Assembly (NCBI RefSeq): GCF_900110835.1
Contig: NZ_FOJG01000001.1
Coordinates: 4,061,499 to 4,125,498 of the forward strand
Origin: Chitinophaga arvensicola
Lineage (GTDB): Bacteria > Bacteroidota > Bacteroidia > Chitinophagales > Chitinophagaceae
DNA length: 64,000 bases
Direction: 5' to 3'
Below, in pieces: positions 24,065 to 33,987 of the stretch; the stretch's first letter is position 1, and every line of letters starts with the position of its first letter. The notes beneath the pieces are model-generated. The model saw only the letters and a program-made list of their open reading frames with translations, had not been told where the DNA came from and ran no database searches. The translations under genes were made by a program, and so were the position numbers.

Positions 24065-25405
24065 TTAGTGCGCTTTTTCGATGCCTTCCTGCAGCATATC
24101 GAGAATGCCCTCGTTATTAATAATGATCATACCATGACGGTCATCCGTAATGCCATTTTCCAGCTTATAGGTATACACCGGTTTATTACCATCCATTTTT
24201 GTGGGGAGATAAATAAAGTGTACGTTGTTACAGGCCGTTTTCAATATGTCGCCTGCTTCGATGATGTGTGTTGAAATGACAAACAGGCTGTTTCGTTTGG
24301 TGGCAAATGCTTTGGTAATAGCAATGGTGGCTTCATAAGCGTCTTTAACATTGGTACCACGGAACATTTCATCAAAAACAACCAGCAGATTTTTTCCTTC
24401 ACTGAGTTCATGCGCTATTTTTTTTACCCGCAATACTTCTGCATAAAAATGGCTGGCGCCCATGCCCAGGTTATCGGGCAGGTTGATCGTCGTATAAATA
24501 CCATCCAGCACCGAGAACTCCATTTTTTTCGCCGCCACCGGGAATCCCATATGCGCGAGGAACAGCGCAATACTGAGCGATTTCATAAAGGTGGATTTGC
24601 CGGCCATGTTAGCCCCGGTAAGGAATATCACATTGCCTTGCGGTGTTATCCGAATGGTATTGGATACCGCATTAGGCACCTGTGGATGATATACTCCTTC
24701 CAGGGTGGCAGTGTGGCGATCCCTGGGAAGTGCCAGTGGAAATACAAATCCGCGTTCCCTGGCGACCCTGGCAACAGACAGGTATACATCGAGGTAGTAC
24801 ACATGCCGGAGCAGTTTGAAGATAATGTCCCGGTCGCGGAAGCGGAAAATACTATCCAATACCGGCATGGCAGCAGAAGAGAGCTTGATTTTACCTTCCT
24901 GTTGCATCGCCGGTGCAAGTGCCGGCGCGTTTAGGAGGCTATTGACAGCCGCTATTTCGGACTGATAAAAAGTCATTTCCCTTACGGCCGGTGAATGGAT
25001 AAAATCACGGAGTCCGTTGAGCATGCCGGCAATAGCGGTGATGCCTTTCCGGATCTGCACAGTTCCTGCATCCTGAGCAATGAGATGATTGATTTTTTTC
25101 ACCACAGACTGTTCATCTGCTGTGAGTCGGGTACGTTCATCCGTGTTGGCGAGGTAAGGTTCTATGGCGTCAAACAGTGTATTTTCAAAAGGGAATAAAG
25201 TGCCTGTTGCGGCGAAGTGCCGGATGATGCCACTACGTGCATTAATCGCTTTCTCGTCTGATAGCGGATACTGGAACATTTCATCCAGGATCGCTGCACC
25301 ACCCCGGGTGATGCAGCGATTGAAGATATTGTAAATGGAATTGCCTCCATGTTTACCAAAGATGTTGAGATCTTCCAGTGTTTGTTTATCGGTAGTAAAT
25401 AACAT
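24065..25405 (-). CDS. MutS-like ATPase, first copy
   Basis: A 446-residue paralog of the next gene with the same domain order: helical core (about 1-240), FLTGANMAGKSTFMKSLSIA, LGMGASHFYAEVLRVKKIA, LLVVFDEMFRGTNVKDAYEA and FVISTHIIEAGDIL. Both start with the same motif (TDKQTLEDLNIFGKHGGNSI here), and the similarity runs end to end, so they arose by tandem duplication and may form a heterodimer as MutS-family ATPases usually dimerise (inference). The mismatch-binding domain is missing. It starts 5 bases after the stop of the permease gene, so expression is coupled to the ABC transporter. Confidence 0.88.
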   Translation of the reverse strand: MLFTTDKQTLEDLNIFGKHGGNSIYNIFNRCITRGGAAILDEMFQYPLSDEKAINARSGIIRHFAATGTLFPFENTLFDAIEPYLANTDERTRLTADEQSVVKKINHLIAQDAGTVQIRKGITAIAGMLNGLRDFIHSPAVREMTFYQSEIAAVNSLLNAPALAPAMQQEGKIKLSSAAMPVLDSIFRFRDRDIIFKLLRHVYYLDVYLSVARVARERGFVFPLALPRDRHTATLEGVYHPQVPNAVSNTIRITPQGNVIFLTGANMAGKSTFMKSLSIALFLAHMGFPVAAKKMEFSVLDGIYTTINLPDNLGMGASHFYAEVLRVKKIAHELSEGKNLLVVFDEMFRGTNVKDAYEATIAITKAFATKRNSLFVISTHIIEAGDILKTACNNVHFIYLPTKMDGNKPVYTYKLENGITDDRHGMIIINNEGILDMLQEGIEKAH

Positions 25406-25410
25406 AGCTT

Positions 25411-27726
25411 TTATTTCCGCTTACGTCTGATCAGTAATATGGTGGCGAATGCGATCATGATACCCGGCATTACCCAGAGATATACTATTTTCAACAGATC
25501 TACACCATCAGGTGTAACGGTTACCCTTTTGTCCAGGGAGGAAGGGCGGCTGGCATCTATCGGGAACAGTTTGTAATCCAGCCAGCTGAAGATGGCAGTG
25601 ATAAAAGGGAAATTCGCTGTTTGTACATCGGATCGCTGAAGATTGGCGTTGCTCATAAAATCTGCGTCTGCAGCTACCACGATGCGTTGTTCTTTTCCTT
25701 TTACCTGGCGTTTCATGGTGATGATAACCGGTAGTGATTTTCTTTCATCACCGGCTGCAGCATCATATACAATTTCGGCAGAGTCGAGTACCAGCGCGGA
25801 CTTCCGGAGCCAGCTCCTTTGGGCGTCTGTTACCAGCAGCGGCTCAATCGAGAATCCGTTATTGTTGCTATAGGAGAGGCCGGTAACACCTGGTACTGCC
25901 ACTTTTAAACTGTCTTCCACTGTTTTTTTCAATTCCTGCGACAATGACTGGGCGAGTGGTGTGAGTTCCGGCAATACGATATCCGGTGTCATTTGTTTGC
26001 TGGGTTGTGCGATGACGCCATCGAGCATTTGTACCCCCAATTTTTGCAGGATGGGATTGAGCAAAGTTTGTTTACCCGGTTCTCCTGCAATCAGCAGATT
26101 GCCTCCATTATCGATATAGCGTTCCAGTCGTGCCAGTGCAGCAGGAGTGAGCGCTGTTTTAGGATCAGCGAGCACCAATGTGGCGATATCTTCCGGAATA
26201 TCACGGGTATCCAGTGAGATCGTATCCGCATCAAATCCCTGGTTGATCAGCGAATAACGGAAGGTTTTGTTATTGGTGATGGTCATGTATTCTCTCGTAC
26301 CGATTTTGAAAATATCTCTTTCCAGGTCACCGGTAACAAATAATACCTTAGGCAGCTTCGCCTGTAACAATCGTTTGAAAGCGGCCGCTACTTCCGTTTC
26401 GCCGGGCCATACCATCTGATCGTTAAATACCCGCAGGAAAGTGGAGCGGTCTTTATATTTTAACTGCATCACATACCTGTTAAGCTCGGGTTTCAGGTCA
26501 ATTATTTTATGAATTTCTTCCGGTGTTTTAAAAGCAGACATTTTCATGCCCATTCCACGGATGTTTTGCTCAGCTGCTTCTTTCAGGGTTTTATCGGGAT
26601 ACATTTTAGACAGCGGATAGTCGGGGTTATCCAGTGGTTCATCATAGTACTGTACAAATGAAAATTTAATATCCGGTTTAAAGCGGGTGTAGAGGTCCCA
26701 GTTCGACAAGGTATTGTTTCTTTGTTCGGGCAGTCCCATCCACACGAAATTTCCCAGTGCATTGTTATAGGTCACTATTTCCAGCTGATCTTTACCCAGT
26801 TCTTTGATAATCTGTTGTACGGTAGGGGTGAGGGTTTGCTCCTGGTGAAAGGTGGTGTCGTGGTAGATGGTGAACATGGGGCGTGAACTGATGTAACCAA
26901 CAGCCAGGCCGATGGCCAGCACGGCCACATATCGAACGGCTTTTACCACGAATGGTTTGGATTCCATGCCCGATTTCAGCTTGTAATACGTAAAGCCGAT
27001 AAAGATGAAAATGATCACGAGGAAGTACAATACATCTTTGCTGGTGATGAGACCTACCAGCATTTTTTGTGTACGTCCCTGCATGGAAAGAAAGTAGGCC
27101 AGGTCTCTCACAAAATCAATTCCCTGCCACATCGTACCAATAAAGCTGAGTATGCCGATCATCACGAAAGTACATACGGCGGCTACTACCTGGTAGGTGG
27201 TTAAGCTGGACATAAATAAGCCGATGGCTGAGTAAGTACACAGCAACAGGTACAGGCCTATGAGGGCCGACACCATGATGCCGCTATCGATCGATTTGAT
27301 ATGCGACATACCTGCCAGTATAAAAACGCTTACCGCTGCCACCATCAGCAGGCTATAAAGCATCATGGCCAGGTATTTACCCAGTACAATATCCCTTACC
27401 CGTATGGGGGAGGAGTATAGTAATTTGATAGTGCCACTGCTCGTTTCACGGCTCAGTAATCCCATGGTAAGCAAAGGAATGTAGAGATAGAGTTTTTGCA
27501 TGACATTGGAAAAAACACCGCCCTGCGAAGAGAAGATCTGGAGAGTCAGGTGATCGATATAGCGTAACTGAATACCTCCCATTTCCTGCATGGTGGCATA
27601 CGATCTCAGCATCATGAAATAAGCGATACCGGACTGAATAAAAAAGGCGACCAGTAAAAACCAGGCAATGGGAGAATAGAACAGGACCCGTAGTTCTGTT
27701 TTTGCAATTCTGATTATTGTCTTCAT
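25411..27726 (-). CDS. GldF-GldG-like fusion: ABC-2 permease plus auxiliary domain
   Basis: A 771-residue inner-membrane protein. Residues about 1-240 form an ABC-2 permease with six helices and the motif LLSRETSSGTIKLLYSSPIR, as in GldF. After a helix near 265-280 comes a long periplasmic part like GldG/ABC-auxiliary proteins (VLFVTGDLERDIF, DRSTFLRVFNDQMVWPGETE, LLIAGEPGKQTLLNPILQKL), and a final helix precedes the terminal RRKRK. In Flavobacterium GldF and GldG are separate proteins that act with the ATPase GldA in gliding. The ATPase gene lies 12 bases upstream, and MutS-like genes follow by 5 bases. Confidence 0.88.
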   Translation of the reverse strand: MKTIIRIAKTELRVLFYSPIAWFLLVAFFIQSGIAYFMMLRSYATMQEMGGIQLRYIDHLTLQIFSSQGGVFSNVMQKLYLYIPLLTMGLLSRETSSGTIKLLYSSPIRVRDIVLGKYLAMMLYSLLMVAAVSVFILAGMSHIKSIDSGIMVSALIGLYLLLCTYSAIGLFMSSLTTYQVVAAVCTFVMIGILSFIGTMWQGIDFVRDLAYFLSMQGRTQKMLVGLITSKDVLYFLVIIFIFIGFTYYKLKSGMESKPFVVKAVRYVAVLAIGLAVGYISSRPMFTIYHDTTFHQEQTLTPTVQQIIKELGKDQLEIVTYNNALGNFVWMGLPEQRNNTLSNWDLYTRFKPDIKFSFVQYYDEPLDNPDYPLSKMYPDKTLKEAAEQNIRGMGMKMSAFKTPEEIHKIIDLKPELNRYVMQLKYKDRSTFLRVFNDQMVWPGETEVAAAFKRLLQAKLPKVLFVTGDLERDIFKIGTREYMTITNNKTFRYSLINQGFDADTISLDTRDIPEDIATLVLADPKTALTPAALARLERYIDNGGNLLIAGEPGKQTLLNPILQKLGVQMLDGVIAQPSKQMTPDIVLPELTPLAQSLSQELKKTVEDSLKVAVPGVTGLSYSNNNGFSIEPLLVTDAQRSWLRKSALVLDSAEIVYDAAAGDERKSLPVIITMKRQVKGKEQRIVVAADADFMSNANLQRSDVQTANFPFITAIFSWLDYKLFPIDASRPSSLDKRVTVTPDGVDLLKIVYLWVMPGIMIAFATILLIRRKRK

Positions 27727-27738
27727 TAAATATTGTTA

Positions 27739-28662
27739 TTAAGCTGATTGACTGGATAATTGTTTGAAGATTTCATCGAGTGCCGTTTTATCAAGGTTGA
27801 TTTCCCGCATTCTCCATCCATTCTGCACACTGGCGCTGATCAGTTTTTCCGTAATATCCTGGCTGCCGTTGAAGTAAAGGCGTATTTGTCTTTCTGTGAG
27901 AAAATCTACTTTGATGATGCCATCTATTTTTAACAGTTCGGCAGCGGCGGGCGGATTTTCCAGGTGCATCAACACGCTGTGTGGTTCTACATAATTGTTG
28001 AACGCATCCATGGTATCGGAGAATACAATCCTGCCGTTTTCGATCATTTTGATTTCCTTGCAGAGCAACTGTATTTCAGAGAGGATATGTGAGGAGAAGA
28101 TAACGGCCCGCTCCTGTGCAATTTCTTTGATCAATGAACGTACTTCCGTGATCTGGTTGGGATCCAGTCCGTTGGTGGGTTCATCGAGTACCACCAGTTG
28201 CGGGCGGTGCACAATGGCCTGAGCAATGCCTACGCGCTGGCGGTAGCCGCCGGAAAGATTGCGGATCAACCGGCTGCTGAAGTGGTCGATGCCGCAACGT
28301 TCCTTGGCTTCTTTTATGGCTGGTTTCATTTTATCTTTTGGCAGTTGTCTTAATCCTGCGCAGTAACCCAGGTATTCGTCTACAGTGAGATCCATATATA
28401 GTGGCGGGTTCTGTGGCAGAAATCCGATTTCTCTTTTCGCGAGTTGTGGTTGTTCGCGCATGTTGATCCCATTGATATAAACATTCCCTTCGGTTTGATT
28501 CAGCGCTCCGCAAAGAATATTCATGGTAGTAGATTTGCCCGCACCATTAGAGCCCAGCAAACCAACAATACCGGTTTTGCTGATCTCTATATTGATATCA
28601 CGGATCGCCCATGAGCTGCTATACTTATGAGACAGGTGCTCAAGTTTTACAATACTGGTCAT
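27739..28662 (-). CDS. ABC transporter ATPase, GldA-like
   Basis: A 307-residue ATPase with Walker A GLLGSNGAGKSTTMN, Q-loop GFLPQNPPLY, signature LSGGYRQRV, Walker B LVVLDEPTNGLDP and switch His in IFSSHILSE. The C-terminal 80 residues are the extension common to ATPases that serve ABC-2 permeases. It should power the fusion permease encoded 12 bases downstream. Together they resemble GldA with GldFG, though the gene lies in a SusC/SusD operon rather than in a gliding locus. Confidence 0.93.
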   Translation of the reverse strand: MTSIVKLEHLSHKYSSSWAIRDINIEISKTGIVGLLGSNGAGKSTTMNILCGALNQTEGNVYINGINMREQPQLAKREIGFLPQNPPLYMDLTVDEYLGYCAGLRQLPKDKMKPAIKEAKERCGIDHFSSRLIRNLSGGYRQRVGIAQAIVHRPQLVVLDEPTNGLDPNQITEVRSLIKEIAQERAVIFSSHILSEIQLLCKEIKMIENGRIVFSDTMDAFNNYVEPHSVLMHLENPPAAAELLKIDGIIKVDFLTERQIRLYFNGSQDITEKLISASVQNGWRMREINLDKTALDEIFKQLSSQSA

Positions 28663-28690
28663 ATCGTGTTTGTCTGTTTTAATTATCTGA

Positions 28691-30169
28691 TTATGGATTA
28701 TCGGGCATACCCGGATTGCTTTGAATATAAAAGGGTGGCATCCGCATTACGAGACGGTTTGGCTGTCGCAGTGTAAATACAGTAGCGGTGCCGTTCTGGT
28801 TGTAAAGCGTATGTGTGATCGGTTTACTGTTGAAGATTGGATCGGGCGACAGGCGGCGCATATCAAACCAGCGGTATCCTTCCTGTGCGAATTCCCGGGT
28901 CCGTTCGTCGATGATAAATTTAATGAGCGCTACCTGGTTGCCTGCAATAGTTGCAGGTACAGTTGCGGCTGCCGCCGGCATCCGGTTTCTTCTGAGTGTT
29001 TCCACATCTGTTACGGCACCATTCAGATCATTGGTCCTGGCTTTGCATTCTGCACTCAGCAGGTACAGCTCAGGCAATTGTAATCCCCAGCGGGAGTAAG
29101 TAACGCCGTACTTGCGTAGCCTGCCACCCGCATTTATACTGCCATCCATGTTTTTATTGGTATACAGCAGCAAACGGAGATCATTGGCGCTATACAGGGC
29201 AGCTGTTTGCGGCATAAGTACGAGTCCGTCTGTGGCAAACATATTACCGGTATACGGCCCGTTGTAGAACACTTTGGAGAGCACCGCTTCTTTCAGGTCG
29301 TTGCGGTTGATGCCGGGGCCTTGCGGGCCAAAAGTGGGATCGATGGGCAGAAAGGTACCCCCCGGTGCAAACTCCCGGTTATAGTTGTATAGCACCGGGG
29401 TGCCGTTGGCAGCCACATCTGCGAGTGCTTTACTGAATAAAGGCAAGGCATCCTGGTAGCGGCCCATAAAGAGATATACTTTGCCCAGCATACCTTCTAC
29501 TGCCGGTTTCGACATACGGGTAGCGATCCGTGGTTGTGCAGGTACATCCGGCAATGCTTCCGTCAGGTCTTTGATCATAAAATCATATATCTCCTGTACG
29601 GTGCCCCGGTCGAAATGCTGCTGGGTGACATCTGCTTTTACGATGATGGGGAAGCCGGGATCTGTAGCCGCAGTAGCAGCCTGGTAGGGCTTTGTGTAGT
29701 AATTGACAAACTGGAAGTTTAACCATGCACGTGTGGCTTTCGCTTCTGCGAGGATGGCTTTTTTTTGTGCCTCTGTTCCTTCTGTAGCCGCCATTACCTC
29801 ATTAATGATTTTATTAACAGTATACATACTGACTAAATTCTCTGTCAGCATAAAAGGTGATTGCTCGCCCGGCTTGTAGATACTGTCTGCCCACTGGAAC
29901 AGGCGAACAGGCCACACCGTATTCACATTGAGAAAGGCGGCTTCGGCGCCTATTTCGTCTCCCATCAGCACTGCTTCCTGCCATCCCACTACATTCGTCA
30001 TATAGAACCGGGGATCATTCATCAGCTTATCGTAATCGTCGGTGGTAACAGCCACCTGGTTGCCCATTGGTATTACTTCCAGGAAATCCTTGCTACAGGA
30101 AATGAAAGCAGTGAGCAGGATGGTATATAAGAAAGGAGAAAATAATTTCTTTATCATGATCTGTTTCAT
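28691..30169 (-). CDS. SusD/RagB-family lipoprotein
   Basis: A 492-residue SusD protein with lipoprotein signal (LLTAFISCSKDFLEVIP, Cys at the cleavage site), the TPR-containing helical fold (ATRAWLNFQFVNYYTKPYQA) and the SusD C-terminal block PELYLLSAECKARTNDLNGA and FIIDERTREFAQEGYRWFDM. It would cap the STN-SusC barrel encoded 11 bases upstream. The ABC ATPase gene follows 28 bases after its stop. Confidence 0.93.
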   Translation of the reverse strand: MKQIMIKKLFSPFLYTILLTAFISCSKDFLEVIPMGNQVAVTTDDYDKLMNDPRFYMTNVVGWQEAVLMGDEIGAEAAFLNVNTVWPVRLFQWADSIYKPGEQSPFMLTENLVSMYTVNKIINEVMAATEGTEAQKKAILAEAKATRAWLNFQFVNYYTKPYQAATAATDPGFPIIVKADVTQQHFDRGTVQEIYDFMIKDLTEALPDVPAQPRIATRMSKPAVEGMLGKVYLFMGRYQDALPLFSKALADVAANGTPVLYNYNREFAPGGTFLPIDPTFGPQGPGINRNDLKEAVLSKVFYNGPYTGNMFATDGLVLMPQTAALYSANDLRLLLYTNKNMDGSINAGGRLRKYGVTYSRWGLQLPELYLLSAECKARTNDLNGAVTDVETLRRNRMPAAAATVPATIAGNQVALIKFIIDERTREFAQEGYRWFDMRRLSPDPIFNSKPITHTLYNQNGTATVFTLRQPNRLVMRMPPFYIQSNPGMPDNP

Positions 30170-30180
30170 TTTGGATGCGC

Positions 30181-33100
30181 TTATAAGGTAACGTTAACAC
30201 CGAGGCTGTAGCTGTGGAGGTAAGGCGGAACAGACATGTATCCCTGTCGCAGATCCTGGTATTCCGGATCAACGCCCAGGTGATTGGCTTTCCATACCAG
30301 GAAGTTGGTGGCCTGGCCATATATGCTGAACTGCTTTATATTGAGTGATTTCAACCAGTCGGCAGGCAGTTCATAGTTTAATGTGATATCCCTGATTTTA
30401 ATATAAGCGGCGCTTACTACATTGATATCAGCTTTATAGTAGTAGTTCATATTCCTGCGATAGTCTTCTGCGGGATCTGCCAGGTAAACGGGGGCGTTGG
30501 TAAATGCTTCATCTCCCGGTTTTTTCCAACGGTCGAGGAAGTAGGCAGAGAGGTTACCGGCGGCGAAATTGGCGCCCATGCTAGACAACCGGGCGGCGTA
30601 GGTGCGGTCTACATCGCGGCGCATCACGTTACCAAGGTTATAAATCATATTCACAGAAAGCGACACTGCTTTATAGCTGAAGGTATTGGTAATGCCGCCA
30701 TTAAATACCGGTACGGTGGTGCCCATATACTTAATATCATCCGGTGTTGTTTTGTAGGAGGGATCTTTGGTTACTGTTTTATCGCCCAGCCTGATCTGAG
30801 GATCTCCTACATTATCCAGCCCTGCGTAGTTGTAAGCGAAAACGGGACCGGCAGGATAGCCCACATAGTAAAAAGAATTGATTTTGTAGTCGCCGGTATT
30901 GCTGTAACCGCTCAATGGCTGGAAGGACAATAGCTTATTATGGTTGTAACTGAAAATAATGGTGGAAGACCAGTTGAAATCAGTTGATTTTATATTTTGT
31001 GAGGAGATGCTCAGCTCAATACCTTTATTGGAATACTTTCCCAGGTTGCCGGTAGCAGAGTAGGAGCCGGTGAAGGGATTCAGCGGAATGTTGCCCAGCA
31101 TATTGGTGGTGGTTTTGCTATAGATATCAATGCCTCCGTTAATTCTTCCTTTCAGCAGGCCATAGTCTATTCCGATATTGATGGTATGGGTAGTTTCCCA
31201 CGACAGTTTCGTATTGGCAGTAGAGTTTATGGATAAGGCATCGCCGCCCACGCCGCCGCTCTGGGATTGCGGGTATGCCCGGAGAATATCCTGCACGGAA
31301 GCTGCACCTACATAGGGAGAGTTACCGGTGATGCCATAAGTTGCCCTGATGCCGAGATTGTCTATCCAGCTCAATGATTTGAAGAAATTTTCTTTTCCTA
31401 GTTGCCATTTGGCGCCTATGCTCCAAACGGGCTTATTCTGTGAGGATACATCGCTTCCGAAAAGATTACTTTTATCCTGTCGCCAGCTGCCATCCAGACT
31501 GTATTTATCGTTGAAGGTATAGCTGGCCAGTGCGAACCTGGAGGTAAAGCGGGAGAGTGTCTGGTTGATATAATAGGGTTGGGGAAGATAGCCGTAACCA
31601 GTGACAGTGCCGGTGGCACCGTTACTTAAACTGGCATAATCTACCAGGCCATAGGTGCCCATTTTTTCATCGTACCCCATATAAGTATTGCTGGTCGTAA
31701 AATTGAACTGCTCCTGTGCTTCCTGGCCCACCTGCAATAACAGGTGATCTTTGCCCTGGCGGGGTGTTGCACTGTATATCAACTGGTTCCTGACGGTCCA
31801 GTTACGCTGATCATTATTGCCGGAGGTAAAGGTGCCACCAGTGATCGGGACCAGGTATTGCGGCGTTGAGTTGACAGTAGGAGCTATCGTAAAACTGAGT
31901 AACTGCCGCCGCTGTCTGTATTCCCTGTTGTCTGTAAAATATTTGCTGATACCGGGAGATTTTACATAGCCGTATGTGCCTTCGAAGCTCAGTCCTTTCC
32001 ATATTTTCACACTGGCATTACCGGTTAGATTAATGAAAATATTATTGCGGTTATAGCTTGTGTAATTCACCTCATCCAGGGGGACGTAGCCCATATTTAT
32101 TTTACTTCTGTTCTGGTAATCAAGACGGAGGGAATCTGACCAGCCGAGCATGAAATCAGCAGGAATATTTTTACCTGACGCATCTCTCAATAACAGGTAT
32201 GGCAAGGCGGAGGGTCCCGCTTCTATCGCATTTCTGCCGCTGGATACGTTGTTGATCAGAGAGGCATTCACAGAGATCCTGATGTTCCTGCTGGGTTGTA
32301 TATTCTGGGTTAAATTTATTTTATAGCTATTGTTTTTATTACCCGGTGTATTATCCTGTGAAAGTGTATAGGCGAGGGAACCGTAAAACGAATACATGTT
32401 ATTGCCACCGCTTACCGATATGGTATGATTGCTACTCATGGCCGGGCGGACGAGGAGGTCGAGGATTTGCTGCCGGTTATTGATATTGCCCAGGCTATCC
32501 ATGCCTTTATTGAATTGTGCATCGCTGATCAATCCACGGTAGTGATCATAGAGCAGTTGGTCGTGCGGCGCGATAGTCTGATCATATTGCGAATTCCAGG
32601 GGTATAGTTGCGGATTAAATAATTCTTTTGCTACGCTGATAAATTGCTGACTGGTTAATACCGGTATATAACTGAAATCCGGTTTACCCTGATAGTTAAA
32701 AAAGCCGTTGTAATTAACGGTCAGGCGTTGATTGTTTTTACCGCTTTTGGTGGTCACTACCACTACACCATTGGCTGCCCTGGCGCCATAGATGGCAGCG
32801 GCGGCGGCATCTTTCAGTACAGTGATACTTTCCACATCATCGGGGTTAAGCGTACTGAAATCCGTTACAATGGTACCGTTGATCACATACAGGGGATCGG
32901 TGTCCAGGAACAGCGTTCCTTTTCCCCTGATCACACTTTTCCGGGTAGAAACGCCATTTCCGTTAGGGTTTGCGGTGGTAGGCTGATCGGTTCCCACGGA
33001 AAGTGTGAGGCCGGGTATGAGGCCATCGAGACGGGACATAATATCCATGGTACCGGTACGTTTCGACACGATGGCCATATCAGGTTTGCCAAAAGAACCG

Positions 33101-33819
33101 GTAGCCCTTTCTTTATCGAGTTTCTGGTAACCGGTATTCAATACCACTTTTACATCGGTAAGCTGGTATACTTTGCTTTTGACATGTATCACCTGTGGCT
33201 GCGGCTGTTTCTTTAACTCACCTGTCCAGGGCTCTATGTTTACGCTGGTGATCTGTAGCTGCACGGAGGGCATATCTACTTCCGATAAAATGAAATCTCC
33301 TTTTTCATCAGTGAACGACATCTGTATACGATCGGCGCCAATACTGGCACGTACGGAGGCGCCAATGACCGGGATATTATGCTCGTCGATGACGCGGCCC
33401 CACATGATATTATCCGGATCCGATGGAACTGCCTGCATAGTGGCGGGTTGCGCCGGGGCAGAAGTGGGAACAGGTGTAACTACAATTACTTTGTTCTTGA
33501 TTTCCCAGGTCAGTTGCTGATCGGTAAGGCACTGATCCAGGACCTGCGCCAGTGAGGCGTTTTTTAAATTAAGGTTCACCGGCTTTGACTTTTTCAGTGT
33601 TTCTTTGCCAACGAGAAAAGAATAATCTGTTTGTTTCTCGACTTCGCGGAATATCTTTTCCAGCGATAGATTCCGGCCGGTTATATTAATTTTTTGCGCG
33701 TAGAGATTTGCACTAAGCAATAACGCCACTGTGAAAACAAAAGCATACGTCTTCATGAATCGGCTCCGTTTATGTGGCATACGATCGGGCATGGGACTGC
33801 CATGTACAACTAAGTTCAT
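30181..33819 (-). CDS. STN-domain SusC transducer-type outer-membrane transporter
   Basis: A 1212-residue SusC with an extra N-terminal signalling domain. Order: signal peptide (KTYAFVFTVALLLSANLYA after a polar N-terminus), STN domain (about 45-110, LSLEKIFREVEKQTDYSFLV), regulatory beta-sandwich (about 140-215), the conserved segment LNTGYQKLDKERATGSFG, plug (LYVINGTIVTDF, ITVLKDAAAAAIYGARAANG) and barrel ending LGVNVTL. STN domains contact FecR anti-sigma factors, here encoded 168 bases upstream, so substrate binding likely turns on the ECF sigma factors. A start at Met22 (33756) is also possible. Confidence 0.95.
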   Translation of the reverse strand: MNLVVHGSPMPDRMPHKRSRFMKTYAFVFTVALLLSANLYAQKINITGRNLSLEKIFREVEKQTDYSFLVGKETLKKSKPVNLNLKNASLAQVLDQCLTDQQLTWEIKNKVIVVTPVPTSAPAQPATMQAVPSDPDNIMWGRVIDEHNIPVIGASVRASIGADRIQMSFTDEKGDFILSEVDMPSVQLQITSVNIEPWTGELKKQPQPQVIHVKSKVYQLTDVKVVLNTGYQKLDKERATGSFGKPDMAIVSKRTGTMDIMSRLDGLIPGLTLSVGTDQPTTANPNGNGVSTRKSVIRGKGTLFLDTDPLYVINGTIVTDFSTLNPDDVESITVLKDAAAAAIYGARAANGVVVVTTKSGKNNQRLTVNYNGFFNYQGKPDFSYIPVLTSQQFISVAKELFNPQLYPWNSQYDQTIAPHDQLLYDHYRGLISDAQFNKGMDSLGNINNRQQILDLLVRPAMSSNHTISVSGGNNMYSFYGSLAYTLSQDNTPGNKNNSYKINLTQNIQPSRNIRISVNASLINNVSSGRNAIEAGPSALPYLLLRDASGKNIPADFMLGWSDSLRLDYQNRSKINMGYVPLDEVNYTSYNRNNIFINLTGNASVKIWKGLSFEGTYGYVKSPGISKYFTDNREYRQRRQLLSFTIAPTVNSTPQYLVPITGGTFTSGNNDQRNWTVRNQLIYSATPRQGKDHLLLQVGQEAQEQFNFTTSNTYMGYDEKMGTYGLVDYASLSNGATGTVTGYGYLPQPYYINQTLSRFTSRFALASYTFNDKYSLDGSWRQDKSNLFGSDVSSQNKPVWSIGAKWQLGKENFFKSLSWIDNLGIRATYGITGNSPYVGAASVQDILRAYPQSQSGGVGGDALSINSTANTKLSWETTHTINIGIDYGLLKGRINGGIDIYSKTTTNMLGNIPLNPFTGSYSATGNLGKYSNKGIELSISSQNIKSTDFNWSSTIIFSYNHNKLLSFQPLSGYSNTGDYKINSFYYVGYPAGPVFAYNYAGLDNVGDPQIRLGDKTVTKDPSYKTTPDDIKYMGTTVPVFNGGITNTFSYKAVSLSVNMIYNLGNVMRRDVDRTYAARLSSMGANFAAGNLSAYFLDRWKKPGDEAFTNAPVYLADPAEDYRRNMNYYYKADINVVSAAYIKIRDITLNYELPADWLKSLNIKQFSIYGQATNFLVWKANHLGVDPEYQDLRQGYMSVPPYLHSYSLGVNVTL

Positions 33820-33987
33820 ATCTTCGTACCGGTTTGGATGTTAAAGTTGCGCCGTAAAGCGATTTTGGTTTTTACATTTAATTCCTGCTGTTATCCGGGA
33901 ATGCTTTTTCATTGCCGGGTATTTTTTGGTTGACCTTGTGTTACTCCTGATTGACTTTTTTAATTCAAATAAATGGTTGGTTTTTGA

